60,851 nt of DNA from Lachnospiraceae bacterium (GTDB lineage: Bacteria; Bacillota; Clostridia; Lachnospirales; Lachnospiraceae), in assembly GCA_014804245.1 (NCBI GenBank), contig JAAVAE010000006.1, positions 1-60,851 on the forward strand, written 5' to 3'. Numbering within the stretch: the stretch's first letter is position 1; every line of letters begins with the position of its first letter. The notes beneath the pieces are model-generated. The model had not been told where the DNA came from and did not search any database. It saw nothing but the letters and a program-made list of their open reading frames with translations. A program made the translations under genes and the position numbers. Below, one piece after another: positions 1 through 8,004 of the stretch.

Positions 1-2
1 TG

Positions 3-164
3 GCAAAGTATAAGGGTGAATGCTGTAATAATTATCTGGAGTGTAAATTTAAGCATGATGGCTCCTGCTATTGTAGAGAAAATGATGTGGAGGAAATATG
101 CAACAATTTTATCACAATGGGAATAGCAGAGAAAAAGGGTGAAAGATTTTTTTATACTAAATGA
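3..164 (+). CDS. C-terminal end of a Cys-rich protein (partial)
   Basis: An open frame enters from the left edge and ends at TGA 162-164, giving 53 residues with no start in the window. It carries five cysteines in its first 25 residues, including a CC pair and a CYC, then a Lys/Glu-rich helical tail. This could be the zinc- or cluster-binding end of a larger protein. No family is recognised, and because it is only a tail it could also be a chance open frame. Confidence 0.35.
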   Translation, partial: AKYKGECCNNYLECKFKHDGSCYCRENDVEEICNNFITMGIAEKKGERFFYTK

Positions 165-273
165 GTTTGCATCTGTCCCCTTCCGGCGAATCGTAAAACA
201 GCCGGTTTTACGGCCTACTATTACCGGACGGATACTTTTTGATAGGGTATCATTCACTTCAAATTGTAGTGTC

Positions 274-302
274 TTGTTAATGTTTTGGAAATATAGTATA
301 CT
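274..302 (+). promoter_or_regulatory. SigA-type promoter for the Cys-rich peptide
   Basis: TTGTTA (274-279), a 17-nt spacer and TATACT (297-302) form a good vegetative promoter. Transcription would start near 309, about 40 nt before the peptide start, leaving a short leader with a strong GGAGGTGAG ribosome site at 339-347. A separate 8-bp hairpin lies upstream at 192-212. Confidence 0.7.
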
Positions 303-349
303 AAAATAATAATATTATATACTTGTCCCTGCAATGAGGAGGTGAGAAG

Positions 350-487
350 ATGATTATTTACGAAGAGGGTTCATTAGACTACACGACGATCACATCAGAT
401 GGATGTAATACAGACTGTAATTGTGATGGTGACTGTGGCTGTGATGGAGGAAATACAGGTCATTGTGGCGGTTCATGGACGCAGTAA
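350..487 (+). CDS. 45-residue Cys-rich RiPP precursor peptide
   Basis: A 45-codon gene with a strong ribosome site. Residues 1-18 form an acidic leader-like part (starts MIIYEEGSLDYTT). Residues 19-45 hold six Cys (19, 23, 25, 29, 31, 39) among Asp, Gly and Asn, ending GGSWTQ. Cys19, 23, 25 and 29 each have Asp three residues downstream. The gene sits directly upstream of a radical SAM/SPASM maturase, the usual layout for sactipeptides and ranthipeptides, where a Cys sulfur is joined to a carbon of another residue. The modified product is inferred. It has six cysteines in 45 residues but does not match the canonical SCIFF peptide. It may belong to the clostridial Cys-rich peptides paired with CcpM-type maturases. 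Confidence 0.8.
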   Translation: MIIYEEGSLDYTTITSDGCNTDCNCDGDCGCDGGNTGHCGGSWTQ

Positions 488-502
488 TTTATGCTTCAGA
501 TA

Positions 503-540
503 ATAACCGGATGAAGACTATGGTGTGTTCATCCGGTTAT
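503..540 (+). terminator. Hairpin between precursor and maturase (attenuator-like)
   Basis: A perfect 13-bp stem (503-515 with 528-540) around a 12-nt loop, 15 nt after the precursor stop. The sequence after it is CACTCAAAAG, not a T-run, so it should block polymerase only partly or protect the short upstream message. Either effect would give more precursor than maturase, as is common in RiPP operons. Confidence 0.6.
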
Positions 541-599
541 CACTCAAAAGCGCATTGGTGTTTATCTGTCGGATTTATAGTACTGGGGAGAAATAGCAT

Positions 600-1874
600 A
601 TGAATTTGAAACCATCCATTTATAATTATTGTTTTGATATCGATGATAACGAAATTGGTATTTTCAATTCATTGAGCAAAGCACTTGTTGCACTTGAACG
701 AAATGAATATAGTAGTTTGCTGCACGATATCTCTGCATTGCCGGCAGATATCATAGCGAAGCTGGAAAAAAGTAATATCTTGGTTTCGTCAACAGTTAAT
801 GAGCATGAATCTGTAAATATTCTTAGAACGAATGGAATACTGAACGCGTCTGAATCAGTCTATCGCATATTCTCAACGACTGATTGCAATGCCCGATGTT
901 TTTATTGCTATGAAAAAGATATTGTGCATTCATATATGTCAAATACAACTGCGGATGATATTGCTCAATTTATTATTGAACATGTTGGCAATCGTTCCTG
1001 CCTTATTCAATGGTTCGGCGGAGAGCCGTTGATGAATACGGAAGCGATAGACATAGTTACCTCAAAGCTTAGGGCGGCACTGGGGGATGGAAGAGTACGC
1101 TTCATGATGATAACGAATGGTTCTCTGGTGTCAGAAGAAATTATTAGGAAAATGATTGATTTCTGGAAGATTAGCCGCGTCCAGATTTCTCTTGACGGCG
1201 CTCATGAAGAATATGTGCATAGAAAGAATTATGTGTCTATTGAAGATCCGTTCACTGTTGTTTTGGAAAATATAAGATTATTACTTGAAAAGAAGATCTT
1301 TGTCAGCTTGCGAATTAACTATGATATGAAAAACTATAAAAGCATTATAGAATTGCTTGATATTCTGGCACAGAATTTCAAGCATTTTCAGAATTTGCAC
1401 GTTTATGCATATCATATTTTTACAACAGAGACGACAGAGACAGCAGATCCGCTATTCAAAGAAGAATGGTTTGCCATGCAGCGCGCATTAATTGAATCGG
1501 GGTTCTTAAGACCGTTGGATGCTTATTCTTTATCCATTAGAAAAAAGCAATGTTTTGCCTGTTCTTCTAATAGTTTTGTCATAATGCCGGATGGCTCTCT
1601 ATATAAGTGTGCATTGGCGACTAAGGATACAGCAGCATGTGTAGGAAATATTAAAACGGGAATAACAAATTACCCTGTTTTTGAGAGATGGTGCAATACT
1701 TCTTTACGAGAAGAATGCACAGAGTGTCCATTTCTGCCATTATGTCAGGGCGGCTGCCGTGCCGGGGATTTAGGATATATTTCAGAACATTGTTTTGCGC
1801 AAAAAGAATTTGCAGCAGATGTTTTAAGAGAAAGAATTAAGTATTTAAATATACAAAAAGGATGGAAACATTAG
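600..1874 (+). CDS. Radical SAM/SPASM peptide maturase
   Basis: A 424-residue cytosolic enzyme expected to install thioether or related crosslinks in the upstream Cys-rich peptide. Residues 1-85 have no iron motif and probably hold the leader-binding region. The radical SAM motif CNARCFYC (CX3CX2C, about residues 94-101) binds the 4Fe-4S cluster and SAM, followed by WFGGEP, the glycine-rich SAM-contact strand. The C-terminal 110 residues form a SPASM domain: CFAC, MPDGSLYKC, then CTECPFLPLCQGGC and a last Cys, enough for two auxiliary clusters. ATG 600 follows a GGGGAG site. Radical SAM/SPASM maturase is certain; the exact subfamily (CcpM-like or another ranthipeptide class) is not. Confidence 0.9.
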   Translation: MNLKPSIYNYCFDIDDNEIGIFNSLSKALVALERNEYSSLLHDISALPADIIAKLEKSNILVSSTVNEHESVNILRTNGILNASESVYRIFSTTDCNARCFYCYEKDIVHSYMSNTTADDIAQFIIEHVGNRSCLIQWFGGEPLMNTEAIDIVTSKLRAALGDGRVRFMMITNGSLVSEEIIRKMIDFWKISRVQISLDGAHEEYVHRKNYVSIEDPFTVVLENIRLLLEKKIFVSLRINYDMKNYKSIIELLDILAQNFKHFQNLHVYAYHIFTTETTETADPLFKEEWFAMQRALIESGFLRPLDAYSLSIRKKQCFACSSNSFVIMPDGSLYKCALATKDTAACVGNIKTGITNYPVFERWCNTSLREECTECPFLPLCQGGCRAGDLGYISEHCFAQKEFAADVLRERIKYLNIQKGWKH

Positions 1875-1908
1875 TTTTTGCATAAGTACTTCGGAAAGGA
1901 GAAAAGCA

Positions 1909-2421
1909 ATGAGAGATGATGAATTTATGGACAAATTTACGTATCAAAGAGAGGAAAACGAAGAATTTGATTGGAAAGGGTATGATGAGAGACTGCCGGC
2001 TTTTGAGGATTTGGTTATTGCGGGATTTAAGTGTGCTTGTTTAAATAACGGCAACAGTGTGACCAAACTTTCTAGAAATAGAATTCCGGCATATTATCCA
2101 AGGCTTCTCAAGGATTTTTATCAGAAATGCGCTCCAGTAAGAGTGGTCATAGATGATCTCGTATTCTTTCCATATGAGGATGCTTTTACTTTGGCCAATA
2201 AATCTGAAGGAAAAGTATTGCCCATTGCATTTAAGGGGAAAATATTACCAGGTGGTCAAAACATAATATATATGGACAAAAATTGGAATGGAGTCGGCTA
2301 TGACCCTAGAGTCCAATTAGCTGTTGGAAATCAACAAGTGAGAATATTAGGTTCTAATATTTTTACATTTATTGCCAGCATTACATATGATCAGATGGAG
2401 GAGGTTCCATATATAGATTAA
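1909..2421 (+). CDS. Unknown 170-residue protein of the RiPP locus (SUKH-like pattern)
   Basis: It starts 34 nt after the maturase with a strong GGAAAGGAG site and is probably co-transcribed. It is a soluble 170-residue protein with no signal peptide or membrane segment. The order of elements (LP..DLVIAGFKC, YYPRLLKDFY, VLPIAFKGK, NIIYMDK, GYDPRVQLAV, NIFTFIASI) recalls SMI1/KNR4 (SUKH) proteins, which often serve as immunity or partner-binding proteins, but key SUKH residues could not be confirmed by eye. In this context it might give immunity or help maturation. Confidence 0.6.
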   Translation: MRDDEFMDKFTYQREENEEFDWKGYDERLPAFEDLVIAGFKCACLNNGNSVTKLSRNRIPAYYPRLLKDFYQKCAPVRVVIDDLVFFPYEDAFTLANKSEGKVLPIAFKGKILPGGQNIIYMDKNWNGVGYDPRVQLAVGNQQVRILGSNIFTFIASITYDQMEEVPYID

Positions 2422-2515
2422 AATTACTCTTTTACATTTCATGTATATAGAAGAAGGTATATAGGGTTTAATGTCTTTGCATTGAAGTAATGCAATTGAG
2501 AGGAAATTTCTGGAG

Positions 2516-3106
2516 ATGGGAAAAAAAGAAGATACAAATGAAAAGATAAAAGAAAAATGTTTTGTTATAATGCCGATAAGCGATCAAGGAGATTATCCAG
2601 TTGGTCACTTTACAAAAATCTATGAGCAAATAATCAAGCCGGCTGTAACACAAGCCGGTTATATGCCATATCGGATCGATAAAGACGATAGTTGTGAATC
2701 TATCCCTGATAAAATTGTGATTGCACTTAAGGAGTGCCCCATGGCGATTTGTGATTTAAGTAATAGAAATCCTAATGTTATGTATGAATTGGGGTTAAGG
2801 CGGGCATATGGCAAACCGGTTGTGCAGATACAGGATGACAAAACAGAGAAGATATTTGACGTAGGTGAGATTAGTACGGTTTTTTATAAGAGTGGCAGGG
2901 TGTATGAGGATGTCTTGGAGGCACGAAAGAAGATAAAAGCAGCCATTTTAGCAACGAGGGACGAAAAAATGAATTCCCCGGAAGACATCCGGAAAGCGAA
3001 AGTTTTCCAGATGTCTTCCGATTCAGTGTCCGGAAATGATAGCGCGGATGCAACACTGACTGAAATATATAATGAGCTAAAAGGTTGTAAGCACTTAATG
3101 TTCTGA
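2516..3106 (+). CDS. TIR-like / nucleoside 2-deoxyribosyltransferase-like protein
   Basis: A 196-residue soluble protein. Residues 14-115 carry the signature of the nucleoside-deoxyribosyltransferase/TIR-like fold: CFVIMPIS at the first strand, IKPAVTQAGY, RIDKDDS, MAICDLSNRNPNVMYELGLR and KPVVQIQD. In this family the Asp of CDLS and the Glu of YELG line a pocket that cleaves or senses nucleotide glycosidic bonds; several relatives are effectors in phage defence. The last ~70 residues are helical and variable. No reverse transcriptase, CD-NTase or Argonaute partner is adjacent, so a defence role is only possible. The fold assignment is fairly secure. Confidence 0.7.
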   Translation: MGKKEDTNEKIKEKCFVIMPISDQGDYPVGHFTKIYEQIIKPAVTQAGYMPYRIDKDDSCESIPDKIVIALKECPMAICDLSNRNPNVMYELGLRRAYGKPVVQIQDDKTEKIFDVGEISTVFYKSGRVYEDVLEARKKIKAAILATRDEKMNSPEDIRKAKVFQMSSDSVSGNDSADATLTEIYNELKGCKHLMF

Positions 3107-3138
3107 CTTAGAGCACTCTGCACGGTTATTTAGGGCCT

Positions 3139-3912
3139 ATGATGGAAAAACTTCCCATTTTGGATCAAAAGGGATTTCCCTATTATTTTCAGTATACACT
3201 TACCCCATATGATAAGGATATTGAACTTTGTTTTCCTGACAAAAATCAATTGGTTAAAACCTTTCGGAAATTATCCGGCAGAATCGGACGGAACAAGGTG
3301 ATATGGCGCTACGATCCTATTTTATTGTCCGAACGATATACTATGGAATATCATTATAAATGGTTTGAAAAATTATGTAACAGTCTGTGCGATTACACAG
3401 ATTTATGTGTCATCAGCTTTTTAGATCTGTATGATAAAATCAAGCGAAATACAAAGGAACTCCATTTACGGGAGATCAGCAAGGAAGATATGCTGCAAAT
3501 TGGAGAGCATTTTTCAAAAATAGCGGAAAAATACCATTTAAGAGTAGAGACCTGCTCTGAGGAAATTGATTTGTCGCAATACGGCATTAAAAAGGGGAAG
3601 TGCATCGACGACCGCATCATTTCCCAAATCATCGGAAAGCCTGTTAATGTTAAAAAGGATGATACCCAGCGGGAGGTATGCGGCTGTGTCAAGAGCGTTG
3701 ACATTGGTCAATACAATACCTGTCAGCATTACTGCGCATACTGCTATGCCAACTATAGCTATGGCAAGGTGAAAGAAAACTGCCAAAAGCATAATACACA
3801 CTCAGAGATACTTGTGGGAAAATTGGTTGGAGATGAAAAGATTACTACCAGAGAGATGAAATCTATCATTGCGGATGAAGAATATGCACAGATTGAGCTG
3901 TCCTTTCGATAG
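3139..3912 (+). pseudogene. DUF1848 protein lacking its N-terminus
   Basis: The 257 residues match the middle and end of DUF1848: FPYYFQYTLTPYDKD near the start and, at residues 180-210, CGCVKSVDIGQYNTC with HYCAYCYAN, a Cys cluster thought to bind metal or an Fe-S centre. Intact members are about 300 residues and begin with a conserved SxRTDIPA-type motif and a WTKNP motif. Here the frame upstream of the Met is open only to the TAG at 3109-3111 and carries neither. About 60 residues have been lost at a breakpoint near 3,115-3,140. No proper ribosome site is seen. The gene is probably dead. Confidence 0.75.
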
Positions 3913-4375
3913 TCAAGTCTGTATCAAAAACCAGCCCGGATTGCTCCAGCAGTTGACACGAGGTAATGATCTAATTATGTGCATTTGTGCCGTATGGTTC
4001 CGCTCTTTTAGAGAACGGCGGCTTTGCTAAGGGGCAGGCGTACAATTACCTGATACTGTTACGAATCAAGGCAATCCAACCAATAAGGCTGAAGATGAAT
4101 TAGAATAAATAATGTTCCCATCTGCTTATGAGACGAAAGCGGTACTGGTTGTATCGAGGGAGAGTCAGATGGCAATGCTTGAAGACTATACGGATATGTT
4201 TGAACCTTTTGACCTGAACGGCGCGCTGGGGATCCGACTGCGTGATGGTGTAGAGCCTATTCAATTATGGGTGCGCTTCTGTGCATCGCTTTCTACAAAA
4301 GTAATAAGCGCATTTCAGGCAGAATCAACAAAACAGGTATTAGGAGTGTAGGGGCGTGGGGGATAAAAGATTTAA
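3913..4375 (+). other. Decayed intergenic stretch with an unassigned 79-codon ORF
   Basis: No convincing intact gene. An ORF at 4112-4351 (FDLNGALGIRLRDG in its middle) has no clear ribosome site and no recognised family. The ORF has more GC-rich codons than the flanking genes. Lying between two broken genes, this stretch is most likely debris from successive insertions and deletions. Confidence 0.4.
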
Positions 4376-5289
4376 AGATCCGATTTCTCAGATGTTGAAC
4401 AATATATAAAGGCTTTTGAATTGGAGGAAGAAATCAAGGTTAATGCATATAAGGCAGCGCCCCATGAACTAATGAGCGCTATAGTTTCATTGCAGGAATT
4501 TGAATCTATAATATCGGCTAAAATGAGATCTTTTTTTGCAAGATGCATTATAGGATATAAGTATGTCAATGCTATGGACACGCAAAAAAGCCTTATGAAT
4601 TGTCTGATTGAGTTATTAAACTCTAAAATTATCGATGTGGATAAGCTGGATTATCTATTGCGGGATTCTTATATGCCCATGATGCCGAACGAAAGTGGAT
4701 ACAAAATCACCCTGTCGTTTTGTATGATGCATATCTTGGAGAAAATGCATTGAATCAGGTGATGCGCTGGATGTTAAAGTGTGAAACATTATCGGACAAG
4801 TTCCTTTCAGAAGAAGGTGTGGAGATAGAGAATTTTGGTAAGGTGCGTTTGATGGGAGATTCTGATGTCCATTATCTGATGAAAAATTTGGTTGAAGGTT
4901 GTGCTTATGTAAGAGAATATTATGATAGAAATCAGGCGCAAGGTGTTGAACTCGAAAAGTATAAAGTATCTCTGGAAATTAAAAACCGTCATGTGATGTG
5001 GATGAAAATTTTAGAGGAATTTGCAGCAAACCAGGGAATAGATTTTGATTTTCAAATTATATATACCAACCAGTTTAATAGTGGGTTCAGAAAACAGGAA
5101 TTTGGAAATATTGAACTGATATTTCCTGAATTGAAAAACCACCTCAAAAAAGGTAATATATTTATTTCTTTTTATTTGACACAAGTGAAGAATGATGAAC
5201 GCAGAAAAGTGGACATGATAGACAAAATGTTTTTAATACACAAGAATATGAAATATTGGCAATTATGCGCGAGTTGTGCTATTGTATGA
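4376..5289 (+). pseudogene. HD-domain phosphohydrolase remnant with internal deletion and frame change
   Basis: Two overlapping frames together give parts of a dGTPase/SAMHD1-type HD protein. The first (from 4376 to 4753) has HELMSAIVSLQEFE and IDVDKLDYLLRDSYM, typical of the segment after the catalytic HD motif. The second frame picks up as AERKWIQNHPVVLYDAYL and runs to 5289. Intact relatives have several dozen residues between those two points, so a deletion near 4,675-4,690 removed them and changed frame. The N-terminal metal-binding HD motif is also missing. Non-functional. Confidence 0.7.
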
Positions 5290-5356
5290 GTGGAGATACA
5301 GGATATTGTGTGTAGCAAAAAATCAAGAAATTTTTTGATTGAAAATTGAAAAGCTA

Positions 5357-5385
5357 TTGATATGCATATTGAGTTGTGATATAAT
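5357..5385 (+). promoter_or_regulatory. Near-consensus SigA promoter
   Basis: TTGATA (5357-5362), 17 nt, TATAAT (5380-5385): one of the best promoters in the window. It does not serve any long gene; the unit it starts appears to end by about 5,541. Confidence 0.7.
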
Positions 5386-5391
5386 TTTTAA

Positions 5392-5541
5392 ACTACTTCG
5401 GTGTATATAATTGAATGGAGAGACAACTTTGATGTTAGGGCTCGGAGTTGTGGGATACAAATGATGAGACAGCTTACAATCATGAAAATGTTTTTGGACG
5501 AATAAAAGCGAAGAGGCGAAGAGGTCTTTTTGCTTTTTTAT
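5392..5541 (+). ncRNA. Putative ~150-nt transcript with a 10-codon mini-ORF
   Basis: From the promoter above to a T-rich end there is room for a transcript of about 150 nt. It contains TGGAGAG (5416-5422) followed by ATG 5432 and the ten-codon frame MLGLGVVGYK ending TGATGA at 5462-5467. It finishes at an imperfect hairpin (5503-5540) whose 3' side reads TCTTTTTGCTTTTTT. It could be a leader peptide stranded when a downstream gene was deleted, a small RNA, or a tiny secreted peptide. No family is recognised. Confidence 0.4.
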
Positions 5542-5582
5542 TATGAATAATATGGGAAATTGGTTAAAGGCGGTATTTTAAC

Positions 5583-5880
5583 CTAATATTTGATATTTAA
5601 AATAATTGAAATATGTATATAAATAGTTAGGTAATTGTTAAATGCATTGATTTGCGATGGAACGGCGCAGCCGTCCATAGATAAGGAAAACAAAAACAGC
5701 GTCATATTCCGGCGGTCAGGCCGGATTGACAGATAAAGCCAGATTTTGGGCATAGGAATGCCGTATTCATTGTAACCGACTTTCTTTAAGGAACTTTCGT
5801 TACGAGGGTTGTAAGGGATCAAAGCCCTGAAAAATGGAAATCTGACGGTATTTATATTTAACAGGCATAAATTTTCTCCT
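5583..5880 (-). pseudogene. DDE transposase remnant
   Basis: On the minus strand the frame reads PFFRALIPYNPRN followed by a Gly-Tyr-Asn-Glu-Tyr-Gly element, a signature seen in transposases of the IS1182-like DDE group. Only about 90 codons survive, without ends or inverted repeats. It marks past insertion-sequence activity in this accessory zone. Confidence 0.55.
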
Positions 5881-5956
5881 CCATTTGTGAGAATGTGATG
5901 GTGTGGATACCTCTATTTTACCACAGGTGGATAGAAAAACATTCGCATAGATACAA

Positions 5957-6439
5957 ATGACAGATCAAGAACTTAATGATATTATTGCGAGTCTCAATCG
6001 AACACAACGTGAAGCTTTGGAAAAGTATTTGGAATACCAGACATATCAGGATAATGATGATGTTGAAATTGCTTTCATAAAAAAAGAGACCTATGATTTA
6101 TACAAAAATACAATTTCAGGCTTAATAGCAAAAGTTGAAGTATATGCACATGATTTGCCCATGCCTATATATAGTATAACTGATAATATTGTTCGTATGC
6201 ACTCACTTGTAGCACAAATTGAACAAAAAGATTTCGCACTAAAAGGATATAAACAAATAATACAATATGAAAATTTTTTTATTAATATATTATATCTCAT
6301 GTTGACGAAGTTGTATGTGATGCAAATAGAAACTTATATAAAAGTATTGACGAGATTCAATCATAAGGGAGTTTTGATAAATGATACTCCAGTTTTATGT
6401 GAGGTGGAAAAGCAATTAAAAAAATTTCCGGTTTGGTGA
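5957..6439 (+). CDS. Hypothetical 160-residue helical protein
   Basis: AT-rich gene (Lys, Ile, Tyr-rich product), predicted mostly helical and soluble; a weakly hydrophobic stretch near residues 110-125 (FFINILYLMLTKLYV) could be buried or membrane-touching. It begins TDQELNDIIASLNRTQREALEKYL. The ribosome site is weak. No family recognised. The lower GC and isolation between remnants suggest recent transfer. Confidence 0.5.
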   Translation: MTDQELNDIIASLNRTQREALEKYLEYQTYQDNDDVEIAFIKKETYDLYKNTISGLIAKVEVYAHDLPMPIYSITDNIVRMHSLVAQIEQKDFALKGYKQIIQYENFFINILYLMLTKLYVMQIETYIKVLTRFNHKGVLINDTPVLCEVEKQLKKFPVW

Positions 6440-6555
6440 ATCAAGGAAAGAAAAATTTCAAAACTATTTATTCTATTAATTGGGTTCAAATAGAAATGTT
6501 TATAAGTAATGTACCTCCTTTTATCGAGAGGTTTATTGACAGAGAGGTAGTTATT

Positions 6556-6654
6556 ATGAATGAGGAAAGTCAATTAATTTCTGAACTATCATCTGCCTTT
6601 AGCGCTGCTCAATATGCTATAAATTATTGGGGGCATAAATATGGGTTTGTTTAA
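6556..6654 (+). CDS. Small hypothetical ORF (33 aa)
   Basis: ATG 6556 follows GAGAGG. The product starts MNEESQLISELSSAFSAAQY and ends GHKYGFV. The same frame is open upstream from a TTG at 6433, so it could instead be a 73-residue protein overlapping the previous gene. It overlaps the next small ORF by 14 nt. Unrecognised. Confidence 0.35.
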   Translation: MNEESQLISELSSAFSAAQYAINYWGHKYGFV

Positions 6655-6822
6655 AAGAAACAAGAAAAAAAGGTTGTAAATAGTGATTTTAATACCAGTG
6701 TTTTAAAGGAACATGTTGTTCCGACAACCATATATTCTCGTAATGACGCAGTTGGATTTTCTGTAAAAGAACGAGGTACAATCTTTGGAAATTTGAAGAG
6801 AGGAAAGCCTTTTAAGCTTTAG
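6641..6822 (+). pseudogene. Small ORF interrupted at an A7 run
   Basis: ATG 6641 reads MGLFKRNKKKRL and stops at 6677-6679. Shifting frame at the run of seven A (6665-6671) opens about 50 more codons (VVNSDFNTSVLKEHVVPTT ... KRGKPFKL) to TAG 6820-6822. The natural reading is a ~60-residue basic protein with an indel in the A-run. A sequencing error or ribosomal slippage at the A-run cannot be ruled out. Confidence 0.4.
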
Positions 6823-6898
6823 GGAGATTGCTTAATATGCGTCAAAATGTAGAACGTTTCAGACACATACAGTTCCTCTATATGAATATATATGTTGT

Positions 6899-7318
6899 AT
6901 GTATTCTTTTGCTTTTCCTATTAGTAATGAGATAAGAGCTATGTTAGGACATTTGTCTGAATATAGATCATCGAAAATAAATAATAGGGAAGAGTTACAT
7001 AATGTTTATGGACACTTTAGAAGGGCAAATTTAGATGAGCTAAAGATAATATGCGATGAATTAGACAGAAGTTTGCTGATAATACTTCAAAAACAGTATA
7101 CTTATGATTATAGAAATATGTATGAAAAATACTTAAAAGAATATAGTAAAATGTATTTTGCAGCAAAGAATGCCTATCTTGAGGCCCAAGAGAAGGAATG
7201 TGTTGGAAGCGATAGAAATACGCATAATATCTTTGAATTTTACCATTTGGCAACTAAGCAATATATATTATTAAAACAGTTCTACGAAAAGTATAATATT
7301 ATAAGTTATAGGCTATAA
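6899..7318 (+). CDS. Hypothetical 139-residue helical protein
   Basis: Soluble, helix-rich protein beginning MYSFAFPISNEIRAMLGHLSEY, with a run of Tyr/Lys-rich coiled helices (DYRNMYEKYLKEYSKMYF). The frame is open upstream to about 6836 without a better start, so the N-terminus may be longer or damaged. Its very low GC matches the gene at 5957. No family recognised. Confidence 0.5.
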   Translation: MYSFAFPISNEIRAMLGHLSEYRSSKINNREELHNVYGHFRRANLDELKIICDELDRSLLIILQKQYTYDYRNMYEKYLKEYSKMYFAAKNAYLEAQEKECVGSDRNTHNIFEFYHLATKQYILLKQFYEKYNIISYRL

Positions 7319-7390
7319 CAGTAATATCGACGGTTATAGTCTTTTTATCTAAATATATAGTATATAATATAAAGGGGGATTTTACATAAG

Positions 7391-7990
7391 ATGAGTATAG
7401 TAAGCGAGTTAATTGGTATTGCGGGCACTGCAGCTGGGGTATGGGGCGTGATTCTGACTATAAATAGTAATAGAAAAAATAAAAAACTGAAGGCGGTTAC
7501 ATGGTCAGATATACACTCAGCTACAAAATTTTTCTGGAAAAATCTAAAAAAGCAAAATTTTAAGCCGGATTTCATTATTTCGCCGGGACCTAAAGGGGGA
7601 ATCATTGCCCAGTTAATTGAGGATTTTTATGACGATGAAATACCTATTCTTTCTGGCTTTTTGGAAAGAAAAAAACCGAAAAGTATTAATGTTGAAAATG
7701 ACTTGATAATATCGACGTCAAAATGGAATGTACATATGCCGATTTCATTGAACACATTTGAAAAGAAAGATGAAATCAAGTTACTTATTGTCGATGATTT
7801 TGCAATGTCAGGTGATTTTTTATATTCTTTTAAAGATAAGCTTGTGGAACTCGGATATTTAGAAGAAAATATTTTTTCTTGTGTTGTGGCTGTGACAAAG
7901 GTGGCGCTGGATGCAAATAAGAGACCAAGTTATTATTGGAAGATTGTAGATGACAAAGAGTTTTATTTCCCTTGGGGAAAAGCAGAGTAG
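7391..7990 (+). CDS. Membrane-anchored phosphoribosyltransferase-like protein
   Basis: 199 residues. Residues 4-25 are a hydrophobic helix (SELIGIAGTAAGVWGVIL) followed by a basic stretch, suggesting an N-terminal membrane anchor with the enzyme inside the cell. FKPDFIISPGPKGGIIAQL and LLIVDDFAMSGDFL (about residues 130-145) are the type I PRTase substrate-loop and PRPP-binding motifs (two acidic residues then a small/Gly loop). The base or acceptor is unknown. The next gene, a sugar-phosphate-type phosphatase, begins 15 nt after the stop and is probably co-transcribed. Stand-alone PRTase-like proteins of this kind occur in accessory and some defence loci. Confidence 0.7.
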   Translation: MSIVSELIGIAGTAAGVWGVILTINSNRKNKKLKAVTWSDIHSATKFFWKNLKKQNFKPDFIISPGPKGGIIAQLIEDFYDDEIPILSGFLERKKPKSINVENDLIISTSKWNVHMPISLNTFEKKDEIKLLIVDDFAMSGDFLYSFKDKLVELGYLEENIFSCVVAVTKVALDANKRPSYYWKIVDDKEFYFPWGKAE

Positions 7991-8004
7991 GAGAGACCGT
8001 TTCG

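Noticed and set aside
350..487. Peptide as a SCIFF homolog
   Set aside because: Six Cys in 45 residues fits the name, but Cys spacing, leader and C-terminus differ from SCIFF peptides.
6641..6822. Programmed frameshift
   Set aside because: The A7 run is slippery, but the codon phase does not give a canonical -1 heptamer in the right register, and no stimulatory stem was seen.
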